Source: Sesamum alatum
Taxonomy: Eukaryota; Streptophyta; Magnoliopsida; Lamiales; Pedaliaceae
Assembly (NCBI GenBank): GCA_034509735.1
Contig: JACGWO010000005.1
Location: 35,556,479-35,620,478 of the forward strand
Reading direction: 5' to 3'
DNA: 64,000 nucleotides
The position numbers and the translations under genes are program-made. The notes under the pieces are model-generated. The model saw only the letters and a list, made by a program, of their open reading frames with translations. It ran no database searches and had not been told where the DNA came from. Below, piece by piece: positions 34,928 to 45,942 of the stretch. Position 1 is the first letter of the stretch. Every line of letters begins with the position of its first letter.

Positions 34928-35221
34928 CTAGTCGTCGTGGCACGTCGTTTCTATATACATATAATAAATAATTTTTTTATGTTTTAAAATATATTATAAA
35001 TAAGCGTAAAATATATAAACTAACACATCACATTAATAAAAAGAAGGAAAGAAAGAAAAAAACTGATTTATCAATTAATATAAAATTTAGAAAGTTGAAT
35101 AAAGTAGCTATCATATATATCAGTTAAGGGTTATTTTTGGTATTACAAAAAAGTGATGTGGCGGTGTCATTAACTATCATTTATGAATAAAAATGGAGGT
35201 TTTTTTATATAATAGTATAGA
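34928..35221 (-). mobile_element. Non-autonomous Helitron, complete ends
   Basis: On the minus strand A|TCTATACTATTATATAAAA to GACGACTAG|T. 294 bp; interior shared with 36993-37282 ('GGTGTCATTAACTATC' and complement). Confidence 0.65.
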
Positions 35222-35332
35222 TATGTAGATTATATAAATATTTATTTAATTTTAATGTATTAAACATGAAATAAATGAATGACTATACACCATGATATGA
35301 TAACATATTAAACATTATTAACTAAAAAAGAT

Positions 35333-35549
35333 GGGTAATTACAGTGACACCTCCTTCGAGGTTAGACCAAAATACACAAACACCCTCCCTCCCTGTTTTT
35401 TGTTAAAATTACAGCTACAACCCCTAAAGTTATAGTTGTATTACAGCTATACCCCCTATTCAAAGGCAAAACTTACACTAATACCCCTAAAAAAATGAGG
35501 TGTTTCTATAATTGGGAGTAACTTCAAGGGGTATCAATGTAATTTACCC
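35333..35549. mobile_element. Mutator-type miniature element
   Basis: GGGTAATTACAGTGACACC to ATGTAATTTACCC; flanks AAAAAAGAT and AAAAAAATA match at 7 of 9. Same subfamily as 4338-4593. Confidence 0.55.
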
Positions 35550-36992
35550 AAAAAAATATTATTATACAATTATGATTTTTTCATAATACAATATTTAAAC
35601 ACATATATGACATAAATTTTATATAAGCTAGCTATTACTGTTGCTAATTAGTGATACATATATAATGGTAATGATATTTAGCATCACTATGGATATGCAT
35701 TACATACTATTATTTATAGTGATAAATTTATATTGCTAGTGCCAACTCTCACATAATAAAATAATTATTACTATTATCAAAATTAAAAAAAAAATATTAT
35801 AGTGGTCAGAACGTTTTTATAATTTTTTTAATTAATGCATATAATAAATAAATGATAGTACTATTAATCATTGTGTAAAATTTTCATGCGTTTCCATCGA
35901 AATTATGGAAACGTTTCCCTTTTCGATATTATGGAAACAAAAATACATGATAGTTTTGAAATTATACAGTTTCCTTTGAAGCATTTCATTTTTCTTAATT
36001 TTCCTTCGAAATCTTTGAGTTTCCTAAGAAACTTTTATTTTTTCTAATTTTCAGCGAAACGTTTATTTCATACTTTTAACTACAAATATATAAATTCTTG
36101 TGTTATACATAAGTATTTCATTTAATGATAACAAATTTAATATTAAGCTAAATTAATAATGTTATATGTATAAGTATCAACGTAATATAGATATTTTATA
36201 ACACATAGTTAGACATAAATATATATTATTATTTTAGTTTCAATAGCAACTACTTCAATTAATAACTCCTAATACACAATTCTACTACATAAAAATAATA
36301 TTAATTAGCTAAATGATACAAAATTAAACTACATATATTTGAATTAAAAAAACAAAAGGTAATATTTTAAATTTTTTTATGACTATTATGTATGTTTTTT
36401 TAATTTTACGAATTTTTTTTAGAGTTTCGAAATTTTTTTAATATTTATAAACTTGAAATATTTGTTGAAAGCGAAAATTTAATCTGTGCTATTAACATCG
36501 CCATTTGAGGAAATATTTTTCTAAGTTCAATTACTTATCATTCTTATTTTAGGAAAATGTCTCCTTGTTAAACTAATTAATTATCACACGTGGGGATTAT
36601 TAAAGAATAAGTACTGAATCTGTGATGGAAAGTACTGAAATGATTATTCGGTCGATGAACCATAAGAAAAAAGAAAATATTATTAAGTCTATGATAGTTG
36701 TTAAGCTATATGCATATTATCCTGTCTTCGATTGGACAAGCAATTAATTCTTTTTGTCTTTTTTTTTTAGTAAATTTCATTATCTCAATCATGAATGATT
36801 ATAAAAATATATATATATATATATACTAATTATCAATATCAAATATTTATAAATAATACCAATAAACAACATACTAAAATAGAATACACCCTTATTCGTG
36901 GGACTCGAACTCACAACTCCTATTATCAAAGTGCCCCTGCTGGTTATTTTGATCAATGAACACCAAAATAAAATATAAAATAAAGATATATA
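35550..36992. other. Intergenic, no gene seen
   Basis: AT-rich. A run of imperfect direct repeats of 'TTTCGAAATTATGGAAAC'/'CCTTCGAAAT' words lies at 35890-36070. A tRNA-like minus-strand phrase 'GAGTTCGAGTCCCACG' is at about 36900. No supported frame. Confidence 0.4.
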
Positions 36993-37282
36993 TCTACACT
37001 ATTATATAAAATAAATCCATTTTTTACTCATAAATGGCAGTTAATGACACCGTAGCACCATTTTTTTGTAATGCCAAAAATAACCTTTAACTGATAAAAT
37101 AACTACTATATTCAACTTTTCAAATTTTATATTAATTGATAAATTAATCTTTTCTTTCTTTCTTTCTTTTTTTTTAATATGTGATGTGTTAGTTTATATA
37201 TTTTACTCTTATTTATAATATATTTTAAACGTAAAAAATTATTTGATATATGCACGCAGGAACGGCGTGCCACGACGGCTAG
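36993..37282 (+). mobile_element. Non-autonomous Helitron, best-preserved copy
   Basis: A|TCTACACTATTATATAA at the 5' end and GGCTAG|T at the 3' end. The 3' hairpin is exact: GCACGC, AGGAACG loop, GCGTGC, then 9 bases and CTAG. 290 bp with no coding capacity. Confidence 0.75.
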
Positions 37283-37680
37283 TATATTATACAAGAAAAT
37301 ATTTTATCGTACCAACTTTTGAATACCAAATTTACCTTTTAATTCATTTTTTCTCTTTAAAACTTTGGTCAGAATAGTAATTTAAATATTTTTTTTAATA
37401 ATATCACAATTATAATTTTTTTTCCTTCAACCCACTATCCCACGACCCTCGCTCACCTTCCTTCTCCATGTTCATTTTTCTCACAAACTTCTATAATTTT
37501 AATATTCCTTCAATTATAATTCTTTTCCTATCACCTCACTCTATATTTTTTTTTTTGTTTTAATAGACTTTTTTCTTTTTTATCCCCTCGCAGCACGAAA
37601 CTTTTTTTCCCATAAATTTCTTTTTTCTCTTCATCCCACGTGACATTTTTTTTTTCATGCTCGCGGTCTATATATATAAG
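37283..37680 (+). mobile_element. Helitron relative without intact ends
   Basis: Follows directly and shares 'TTTTATCGTACCAACTTTTG' and 'CATGCTCGCGG' with 31706-32009. Confidence 0.4.
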
Positions 37681-37810
37681 CCTTCTTTTATTAACTGCCA
37701 GACACAAGCCTTCTTTTCTTTGTTTACTCCATTTTCATTATTAATTAGTTAATGTTTATCAAACGTAATTTAAATAACAATTTTGATCATACACGTGCGC
37801 CAACACACAC

Positions 37811-37814
<4 letters not shown>

Positions 37815-37842
<28 letters not shown>

Positions 37843-37843
37843 T
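37815..37843. repeat. (TA)n microsatellite
   Basis: About 14 TA units. Similar TA tracts occur at 29237-29263, 39920-39942 and 40887-40910. Confidence 0.9.
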
Positions 37844-38450
37844 GATATCCATTTTCATCAGCTATTTTAGGCCAAAAAAAAGTGCATATTTTTATGATTT
37901 TACAAAGCTGATTTCATAAGTCTGAAATCAGAACCTCTCTCCGAGCAAAATAATATCCAAAATATAGTCTGCAAATTGCATCAGATTTTTTTTATTATTA
38001 TATAACTCTTGACATACAAGGCCTATAAATTAATATTTTCCCCTCCTCCCAAATGTTTAATCACAATTTCTGCAGGATTACCTGCACACTAATGATATAT
38101 ATCTAAACAAAACTCACATTTTATATATCAGTTCAGTGGAAAAATAAGTTATTAAAGTTCCAAAATGTGGAGTTTATGATCATTAATTAACAAATTCAAC
38201 TCGGGCACATACATGTTTTAATCACTACTAATTAAGTTAACTAGAAAATAACTGCCCCTGAAATCAATTGTTCCAGTACGTACTATTTAGTTTATACGAT
38301 GTTTGTATTATTTCTTTAATTAATTATTTTAATGTTGGTATTAGTAGATTTAAAGATATTATACTTTGTACTGAATATTGGAATAGTAGTTAGTTGAAAG
38401 ATTATATGCTACTTCAAACAAAACACAGAAATTGAAAACCCTTGTCTCTA

Positions 38451-38456
38451 TTTATT
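38451..38456 (-). terminator. Possible polyadenylation signal of the AHL gene
   Basis: AATAAA on the minus strand, about 215 bases after the AHL stop codon. Position suits a plant 3' end, but no cDNA evidence is available. Confidence 0.35.
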
Positions 38457-38552
38457 GCAAAGAGAGTGGAATTAACAAGAGTTTCAAGCAAACTGCTGCA
38501 GGAAAGAAAAACACAAGTTTAATATATGTACATACAATACATAACATTAACA

Positions 38553-38583
<31 letters not shown>

Positions 38584-38668
38584 AAGCTACATATATATAA
38601 CCTATATATGTCTAAATTAATACAAGACAGAAACTGATAATTTTCTTCTGGAAATTTCACCTTATCTC

Positions 38669-39588
38669 TCAGTATGGTGGGCGAGCTGGATGTCCCCAAT
38701 TACCATATGCATCATGATTCATCTGCCCTCCATTTGCCAATAAATTTGGTGTCAAATTGTAAATTGGTAAAGATGAGGGGTCAGCCGGCATTCCATGTTG
38801 TTGTTGTTGTTGTTGTCCTCCCATTCCCGGCGGAGAACCGGCGGCGCCACCACTGCCCACTCCACCCTGGCCAGCTGAGCCACCTGCACCCTCCTCCTCC
38901 TCTTCAAGAGGCAATCTCTCGTAGGTTGCATTAGCGAAAGTTGCTGCAATCACCATAACAGGCCCGGCTGCCACCAGTGGCCCCACCACACTTCCCCCCA
39001 CCACCTGCCCCTGTCCGCCGGCCAAATAAACCGTTAAACCCGTGGCTCCCGGCGGCGCAGGACCAGGCAGAAAAGCCCCGGTTAAAGAAAGTATCTCGAA
39101 CCGGCCATGGAGCGCAACCGCCGCACCCGGCGCAGCAGGCTGGCGTATAGTGACGTTGGCGACTGACCCATTGCCGCTGAGCACACAGACGCCGCGCTGG
39201 CGGCGGCGGGCGAACTGGGCTATGCTCTCTGCCACGTCTGTGCCACCGGCAATTTCCATGACGTGGCTGCGTAAGGCGTTGGGGCTGTCCCGGGTTACGA
39301 AAATCGGAGGTTTTGGTTTGTTCTTCGAACCAGGAGGTCGGCCACGGGGACGGCGATTGCCCACCTCCACGGCACCTTCTCTCGGCTCGTCCCCGCCTCC
39401 ATCTTTGTCATCGTCGTCCTCGCCGCGGCTGCTGCTTCCTCCGCCGCTCTTTTCATTGATGGAGAGCTCCATTTCTCGCTTACTACCCACCAGGGATGCC
39501 GGTTCAATCCCCGGCAAGCCCACCTGAACTCCAGTCCACCACCGATTTGCCAGGCTTGCAAATTTTGATCGATCGGTTGAATTATCAG
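38669..39588 (-). CDS. AHL20: AT-hook motif nuclear-localized (AHL) protein, clade A, AHL19/AHL20-like; start codon unclear
   Basis: A chromatin protein with one type-I AT hook ([16 protein letters not shown]) that enters the minor groove of AT-rich DNA, then a PPC/DUF296 domain of about 140 residues with GRFEIL and the [15 protein letters not shown] core that mediates AHL trimers and partner binding. N-terminal ANRWWTG, acidic [16 protein letters not shown], a Q6 run and the C-terminal RPPY match the AHL19/20 group; AHL22 is a less likely alternative. The family restrains growth and flowering. Clade-A AHL genes are usually intronless with Met before ANRWW, but here that codon is CTG (39551-39553), and no in-frame ATG precedes it in this exon. 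Options: CTG start (294 residues); a short upstream exon from the ATG at 39778-39780 spliced to the good acceptor TTTCCAG|C at 39588 (about 312 residues); or the internal ATG at 39470-39472 (267 residues, losing WWTG). Confidence 0.9.
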
Positions 39589-39756
39589 CTGGAAACGAAG
39601 AAGAAAGATCTTTGTTCAACGCTTTTGACGATTGACTCTGATCCCAAACAAGAAATTCAAAACCCTAATACCACTTGTTCTTAATATATGATGATCTAAC
39701 ACAAATTAAGTGAAAATTACAAGAATTCAAGCTTGGAAAACTGCTAATCACTTAGT

Positions 39757-39780
39757 TTAACAAAGTACAGAGCTAGACAT
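39757..39780 (-). other. Short leader ORF or first coding exon of the AHL gene
   Basis: The only ATG between the TATA tract and the AHL frame. Unspliced it encodes seven residues and stops at TAA. If a weak donor TTT|GTTAAA (GT at 39760-39761) joins acceptor 39588, the ATG enters the AHL frame in phase. Both readings are inferred. Confidence 0.4.
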
Positions 39781-39917
39781 AATGGATAATTCAAAATTAT
39801 AGTATGGAAATTTGAAAGAAAGGATTAGCAATCAGTGATCTAAGTGGAGAAAATAAAGAAGAAAAGAAACCCTGATCAAGAACAAAGGAGAAGAGAGAAT
39901 AAAGAAGGCAGAGAGAG

Positions 39918-39945
39918 ACTTATATATATATATATATATATATTA
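39918..39945 (-). promoter_or_regulatory. TATA-rich core promoter of the AHL gene
   Basis: A (TA)n tract ending TATAAGTCTCTCTC on the minus strand, followed by a pyrimidine-rich leader. It lies about 330-360 bases upstream of the AHL frame. A (TA)n repeat here may vary between individuals. Confidence 0.45.
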
Positions 39946-40334
39946 TTGGAAGGCTATTGCTAAGTACTATACTATATTATATTATATATACTCTATCTTT
40001 TCCTATGTTTTCAAATGCTCGTCTACTGATTTGGAGAGCTAAAGTTATTATTCTTTATTATAATATATTTATATATGCAATAGAATAATTCATTTTGAAT
40101 GACAAATTGTAAATTAATTAAAATATTGATCTTTAAATATAAATTTATATGTTACACAATGATTTTTTTTGGTTATTTTTATTAATAATTTTTTATCCAT
40201 GTGCATTATAGTTAATTTATTTTATTAATTTTGATAATTTTTTTCCCTTCTTTTTTGTTTTATTAAAGAAATATATTAAAAAGTTTAAATATTTGTGTAT
40301 ATGCGTCTAGGGGGTTATGTTCACTAAGTATATA

Positions 40335-41258
40335 CACTGGGAAGAAAATTTAATGATCATGAATTAAAAACCATCGTAAATAACTTTTATTATAATAGTT
40401 AATTAAGATCGAACCAAAAATTTAATTTATTCACCATGATAAAAATATTTTTCATGTCATGATAAATAGTTCGTTTGGTTCAAATGAAAGGAAAAGAGAA
40501 GTGAAAGGCGGAGGGGGAGGGGGAGAATAATAATTTTACTTCAAGTTGTTTGGTAAGATTGGAGAGGAGTAAATTTCAAATACTTCTCCTTGTTTGGTAT
40601 GAGAAAAATAAATTGAGAAGAAAAGACTAATTTTTGTAATTTTAGTGTTTAACCATTTCTCTTCATTTGTATTAGAAAAGAAACTAGTTAATATTATACA
40701 AATATAATTTTAGTATATCAAAGATTATAAACCTTATTAATAAAAATATTTATCAAACAAGAACAAGAATATTTTTTATTAATAAAAATATTCATCAAAC
40801 GAATATTGTTCATTTATTCTAACTTATTCAGTTTAACTAAAATACAATTTACTACCAAAGCCCTCGAATAAAGAGTTTGAGGAACATATATATATATATA
40901 TATATATATAGACAATAGAGTATATAAAAATAAATATACTTTTTTTTGTCATTTTGGCCTTATACTTCCACTTTTCATCCAATTTGGACCAGATGCAAAA
41001 TTGGACTCCAATGGGATTTCATATACATCTTGTTTTACTTCCTCTCCATCTCTTCCCTCAAATCAAATACTAAACTTTTTTCTTATATATCCCATTTTAC
41101 TTTCACTTTTCACCACAACCAAACATATATACTCTTATATAGTCATGACAAATATATTTTGACCACACTCGTAAAAATCATATCTAATAAATATATATAT
41201 TGACTTTTTTTTAATCATGATAATTAATCATAATTAAATGTCATATTCTTTTGTAGTG
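40335..41258. mobile_element. CACTA-type miniature element split by an insertion
   Basis: Left half from CACTGGGAAGAAAA to about 40470 and right half from about 41131 to TTTTGTAGTG at 41258 together rebuild the usual family body (left ends near 'CATGATAAATAG', right resumes 'AGTCATGACAAATAT'). The intervening 660 bases are foreign. Confidence 0.55.
40471..41130. mobile_element. Element inserted in the CACTA-type copy
   Basis: Left 'TCGTTTGGTTCAAATGAAAG' and right 'CTTTTCACCACAACCAAACA' form an imperfect inverted repeat. The interior includes a G-rich tract (40508-40524) and (TA)n at 40887-40910. The type is unassigned. Confidence 0.45.
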
Positions 41259-41259
41259 A

Positions 41260-41472
41260 ACCCCCGTGATACATCTATATGTACGACTTGTTTGTGTGTA
41301 TAGTTGTTGTGTGTATGATTTGGGGATGAATTTCCAGAGAAATTAGGGTTTAAGAATTGGGGTGGGGTCCTGTGGGAGTGGGCAGGTGGAGAGCACGTCG
41401 TTCTCTCCTGTCTCGACATATCAGAGGGAGGCCGGACCTCCAATGCGCAGACACGTAATACACGCACATCTC
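41260..41472. other. GC-richer unique segment, function unknown
   Basis: About 41330-41470 is clearly richer in G and C than its surroundings and not recognisably a repeat. It has short frames on both strands without known motifs. It could be a relic of an exon or an RNA precursor; neither is shown. Confidence 0.35.
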
Positions 41473-41637
41473 GGATTGAATTTTTTATTACAATTAATTC
41501 TTTTATATTTTTTATTTTATTTTATATATTTATATGCCGTGTGTATAAAAAAATTAGATAAATTTGATATTGTAATTTTAATACACATAGCGTGTATATA
41601 TAAAATAAAATATAAATTACAATAAAAAATTCAATCC
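41473..41637. mobile_element. Palindromic miniature element with long terminal inverted repeats
   Basis: GGATTGAATTTTTTATTACA at the left is mirrored by the right end TGTAAT-like 'AATAAAAAATTCAATCC'. The inner parts are also opposed ('GCCGTGTGTATAAAAAAAT', 'CATAGCGTGTATATATAAAA'). A diverged relative is at about 53325-53505. Confidence 0.6.
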
Positions 41638-42108
41638 ACACACTAATTTGCAATTAGTATTATCTTAATTGTTATATTATTAATTTGTTGGTGATTTTAA
41701 TTTTAGTAATTAAACTAATTTTTGAAGCTATAAATAATCAGTTGAATTGAAAAATAAAATTTACTAATTCTTTTTAAACATATATATAGTCAAATTAGCT
41801 AGTCAACAACATACTAACTGTCAGGGCACATTCGATGCGTGTGCGTATTCTAGCATATTTATTCATTTAATTAATTAAATAAGAAGATGAAGATAAAATA
41901 AATAAATTATTAAACTACTAAAATATTTTAATTACTTTTATGTGCATGAATAAAACAAAATTGATAAAAACAAAAAGGCAGTTGAAGAGATAATTATTTT
42001 GTGGAAAAAATAAGTATAACTGAGAGTAGTTGAGGGTATTTTAGTAAAGATGCATTTTGACAACCAAAATTTGTTAAAGTCCCCACACTTAATTCTAAAG
42101 TCGGGCAA

Positions 42109-42151
<43 letters not shown>

Positions 42152-43229
42152 GGAGACGGCCTTCTGATGTCCAAATTAAATTGGTCTAAGTCATTTTCTG
42201 AAATAAATTAAATTAATTAATTAATTTTAATTTCCTCACTCATCATGCCACAACTACTTTTAGTAGTTTTTTCTCATGCATTTTGTTATATATATATATA
42301 TATATTATCATATTTTATTATATATATAGGTAATTTTTTACTCAATAAAAAATAAATAATATAATTTATGAAAATATTTGAATTTTAATATTTTAAAAAA
42401 ATATGGACATACATAAAATGTGTCACGCTTACTAGTTATTATTATTAATGAGTAAAAAGAATGGAAAAATGGTGTTGAATTAATAGTTTGTGATGCGAAT
42501 TGCTATTCGATTGGTGTTCTGTTGAGCGAGTTATTGTCCCTTCCGGTTTTGTACGTATGAGCCTTACGATTTGTCCTTAAAAGACACCTTGCTCGAAAAA
42601 AGAGACATTAGGGCTTATAAGTCACTCAAGCTCCTCGTATGCAACTAACGTGAGATGCATGCCTAATTATTATTTTGAATATGTCAATAACTCTTTATTT
42701 GAGTGGTGAAGTTGTGGCTCAAAATTTTTTTATTTAGAATATGTTAATTAACATATAAATATTTAAACTTAAAGATACTAAATAATATAATAAAGAATTG
42801 ACTGTTATCGAAAAAATTAATAATCGGAATGGAAGATGAAATTGAAAAGAGTTGGAATAAGGGCGACAGGCGACAGGAGCCGCATTCCGACATCATTGAG
42901 AAGCACAACTCAAAATTACGAGTTCCACTAAAACTCCACATTTACCTTTTGCTTTCTTCGATATATACTCTTTCTCCAATGTTGTCACTTACACTAATAC
43001 GCTTTTTATAAGCGTTGGAAAAAGAAAATACACACAAATTCACGACTTCACTCATACACCCCCACCCCACCCCACCCACATATACATTCAGTCCTTGTAA
43101 TATACATGAATGAAGATGTATAAATGACAGACAAGATTAGCCCCTTTGTGTTTATGTGTTTTAAATTTTTGAAACAGTATTTAAAGTGAAAATATATGTA
43201 TTTGTATATATTGTTATTGGATATATCTT
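41638..43229. other. Intergenic, no gene seen
   Basis: Includes (ATT)n at 42110-42151, a possible Helitron 3' end (GTGTCACGCTTACTAG near 42420-42434) and a repeat fragment at 42540-42665 shared with 6960-7100. A CCCCA tandem repeat is at 43059-43078. No supported frame. Confidence 0.45.
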
Positions 43230-43650
43230 GATTTGACAATATAGTTAATCCAGGTAGAAAGTTGCGATTCTTGATGAGGTCAATGTTCGCGATCTCGATC
43301 AATCATCCAGACAAAGTGGTTCCTGATAAGAGAAAACACGTCAAGTTAACCGGATGGTCCCCAGCGAAGACCCTCCGATGCCTAAGTCAACTCAAGTTCA
43401 AGATGGTCAAAGTGCGATCTAAATAAAGTGTCAGGTTGAATGTAATTAATAAGTCTTACCATAAATGCGTGGAATAGTGTTTATAAAGCCAAATGTATGT
43501 ACTTGTTTGGTCCACATGATTTCATCTCCAGACTTAAGTTGTCATATGACGAAGGTCCAGTCTTGTGTCCCCGGGGGCGGGTCTCGAACTGGGTCGTAGG
43601 TCCGGGTTGGATCGAGCTACCCGACCCGACCCGACCGTGTCTTACAAGGT
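43230..43650 (-). mobile_element. LTR (probably solo), minus strand
   Basis: On the minus strand, TATA-like TTTATAAACAC is followed by 'TTGACTTAGGCATCGGAGGG' and 'TCTTCGCTGGGGACC', the U5 phrase shared with 655-1135 and 57184-57650. A GACCC-rich segment lies upstream. TG/CA ends could not be fixed. Confidence 0.5.
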
Positions 43651-43984
43651 CAATGTAATTTAAACCCTTTTTCAGAGTTAATTATATTTTTTTCATGTGT
43701 GGGGTACACTTCTATCGACACTTCAATTTAAAATACAATATTATAAATTAATTCAAACATATTCTGATTTAACGTGAAAATCTATAGAAGATTATAAATA
43801 TAAAATTGCCAATGCACCAACTAATCGGGCTATCCACAATTTTTTTTTCCAGTTAACAAGATTGGGGTCCAGGGCCCTGATCCATATTCAAGGTGGTGTC
43901 GGGCCATTTGGAGATAACGGGCTTTACTGTCTCCAACCCAACACTCATTTTCACCTGATTCTGCATCATATCATGCAATATCAG

Positions 43985-44165
43985 CCCGAATCGAACGCGA
44001 AGTGAATTTTTTATTTCAAATTATGTTGCATCTTCTGTTCTAATATGTTATTAGGCCATTCACGGGCATTTATTCAATACATATTGGAATTTTTATTCTA
44101 ATTTATATTGCATCTTCTGTTCTGAAATGTTATCAAGCCATTTGTAGGAATTTATACAATACTAG
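43985..44165. repeat. Tandem duplication, two units of about 80 bp
   Basis: Two successive units share 'TTGCATCTTCTGTTCT', 'ATGTTAT...GCCATT' and 'TTTAT.CAATAC' with scattered differences (units about 44005-44087 and 44088-44163). Confidence 0.65.
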
Positions 44166-44430
44166 GCTCATAGGTGAAAGATAATTCAAAATTATGGAAG
44201 ATTTAAATGAGATAGATGGGAAGAGATTATTCGCGTTCTAGAATAAGATTTTTCATATTATGATTTCAAGATCAGTTCGAGTCACTTTGATTAGTAAAAA
44301 ATATTAGTAGAAATCAAATACTTGAGCATAACTCGTGTATGATAATCAAATAAAGCTCATTTAAATTCGATTTTCGGTCATAATTAGATCATGTTCAAAC
44401 AATTTTTTAAGCTCGTAATGATTTGAACAA

Positions 44431-44905
44431 AGGATAATTACACCGCCCTCTTCTGAGATATGGTGTAATTACACTTAGACCCCATATGTTTTGAAAAGCT
44501 ACACCTAACACCTTTGAGGTTGTTTCTGTTTAATAAATAAATCCCTTCATTAGTCAAAATTCACCGAATTTACTGATATTTGCCAAAAGAAAATTCCATA
44601 TATACTCCCAATTGACTTATTACTGACTTATTGCATGTCAAATAGATACTTTTTTGACCAAACTACCATTTGGTCAGAAAAAGATTTATTTGACCTATAA
44701 TATGCCAATAATAAGTCAATCACGAATTAATATGAATTTTTATTCAATTTATTGCTAATATCAGTAAATTCAGTGAATTTTGATTAACGGATGATCTATT
44801 CATGAGACGGAATCAAATCTCAAAGTTACTAAACGTAATTTCCAAATCACAAGAGATCTACGTATAATTTACACCAAACCTCATAGGAGAACGTGTGATT
44901 ATCCC
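44431..44905. mobile_element. Mutator-type miniature element, 8/9 target duplication
   Basis: AGGATAATTACACC to GTGATTATCCC. TTTGAACAA and TTTAAACAA flank it (8 of 9). The interior matches the nested copy at 17405-17952. Confidence 0.65.
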
Positions 44906-44954
44906 TTTAAACAAATTTAAATAATAATGAATTCGACTCAACTCAATTGTTTAC

Positions 44955-45153
44955 CTCACAGGTCAATACTAATGAGTTCAAGATGTCCAACATAGTATCT
45001 GCGGAGAGAAATTTGAAAATACTGGATACAAGACAAGAATATTGTAGTTGCAGAATATCAATTCCATTGTGGTCAGGCAACTTAGATCTGATGTTCGCAT
45101 GTAAGACAACTGAATTCTGACAGAGTGGAAACTTGGTTTCATTTTCCAACTGT
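44955..45153 (-). pseudogene. Isolated exon-like segment of an unidentified gene
   Basis: A 199-base open segment bounded on the minus strand by an acceptor-like TTATCTGATAG|ACAG and a strong donor TGTGAG|GTAAAC. It encodes about 66 residues with ordinary codon variety (LENETKFPLCQNS ... SSIFKFLSADTMLDILNSL), looking like part of a helical-repeat protein. No neighbouring exon was found: a Mutator-type element lies on one side and a miniature element on the other. I do not recognise the protein. It may be a captured or orphaned exon, or an exon of a gene whose other parts were missed. Confidence 0.4.
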
Positions 45154-45244
45154 CTATCAGATAATGAGAAAACAAAATCAAATATAACATTATTCAAAAT
45201 ACTTTTTCTGAGTGTTTTGACTCGTTCTCTTGTATATATATTCA

Positions 45245-45620
45245 TTTACCTATAAATAAATAAATATAATTATATACATATATATATTTATAAAAATATA
45301 TAAAAGAGACATAATTTGACAATGAACAGTATTTTTTGTCTCCAAATATACAACACGATACATAAATAAAAAAATCAAATATTTCTATATACATATATAA
45401 AAATATATAAAAAAACATGATTTGACAATGAACAGTATTTTTTGTCTCCAAATATACAACACAATACATACAATATAATTTTTACACTATTTAAAATTAA
45501 CTCCAAAAATAAATTCAAACATACACCATATCTCTAACACACTTATTTATCTTTATTTTTCTCTCTGTATCTCCACAAAACGAAAAAAAACATTCCAAAA
45601 ATGAAACCAGACATAAGGGT
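45245..45620. repeat. Miniature element with internal tandem duplication
   Basis: Two direct units near 45300-45365 and 45410-45475 share 'TTTGACAATGAACAGTATTT' and 'TGTCTCCAAATATACAACAC'. The right end 'CATTCCAAAAATGAAACCAG' matches the inverted left end of 30300-30705. Confidence 0.55.
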
Positions 45621-45942
45621 TCTATCTCAGACAAAGGAAAAAGAACTGAAACTCAGCACAAAGCTACATGAAGGTAATGAGCATTTGAAGAAAGGCACTT
45701 CAATTATCATAACTTGGGGAAGTATTTACTCTCAGAGCCAAACATATCAATGTCTTACAATCAAATACATAAAATCAAGTCTATTTTACAATAGACATCT
45801 TTGATATACAAAGCTCTGATATTCACAACGTGTAGAAGAACTATCATCGATCTACGTTATCGTACAGCACGAACGTCGAAAGTTAAGAAAATTACGACCA
45901 ATCAATGACTAAAAGCAGTGTTATCGAAACCTGAGCGAAGAA

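Noticed and set aside
38674..39684. Several frames antisense or frame-shifted to the AHL gene, up to 161 codons
   Set aside because: They are shadows of the GC-rich AHL coding sequence; only the minus-strand AHL frame shows family motifs.
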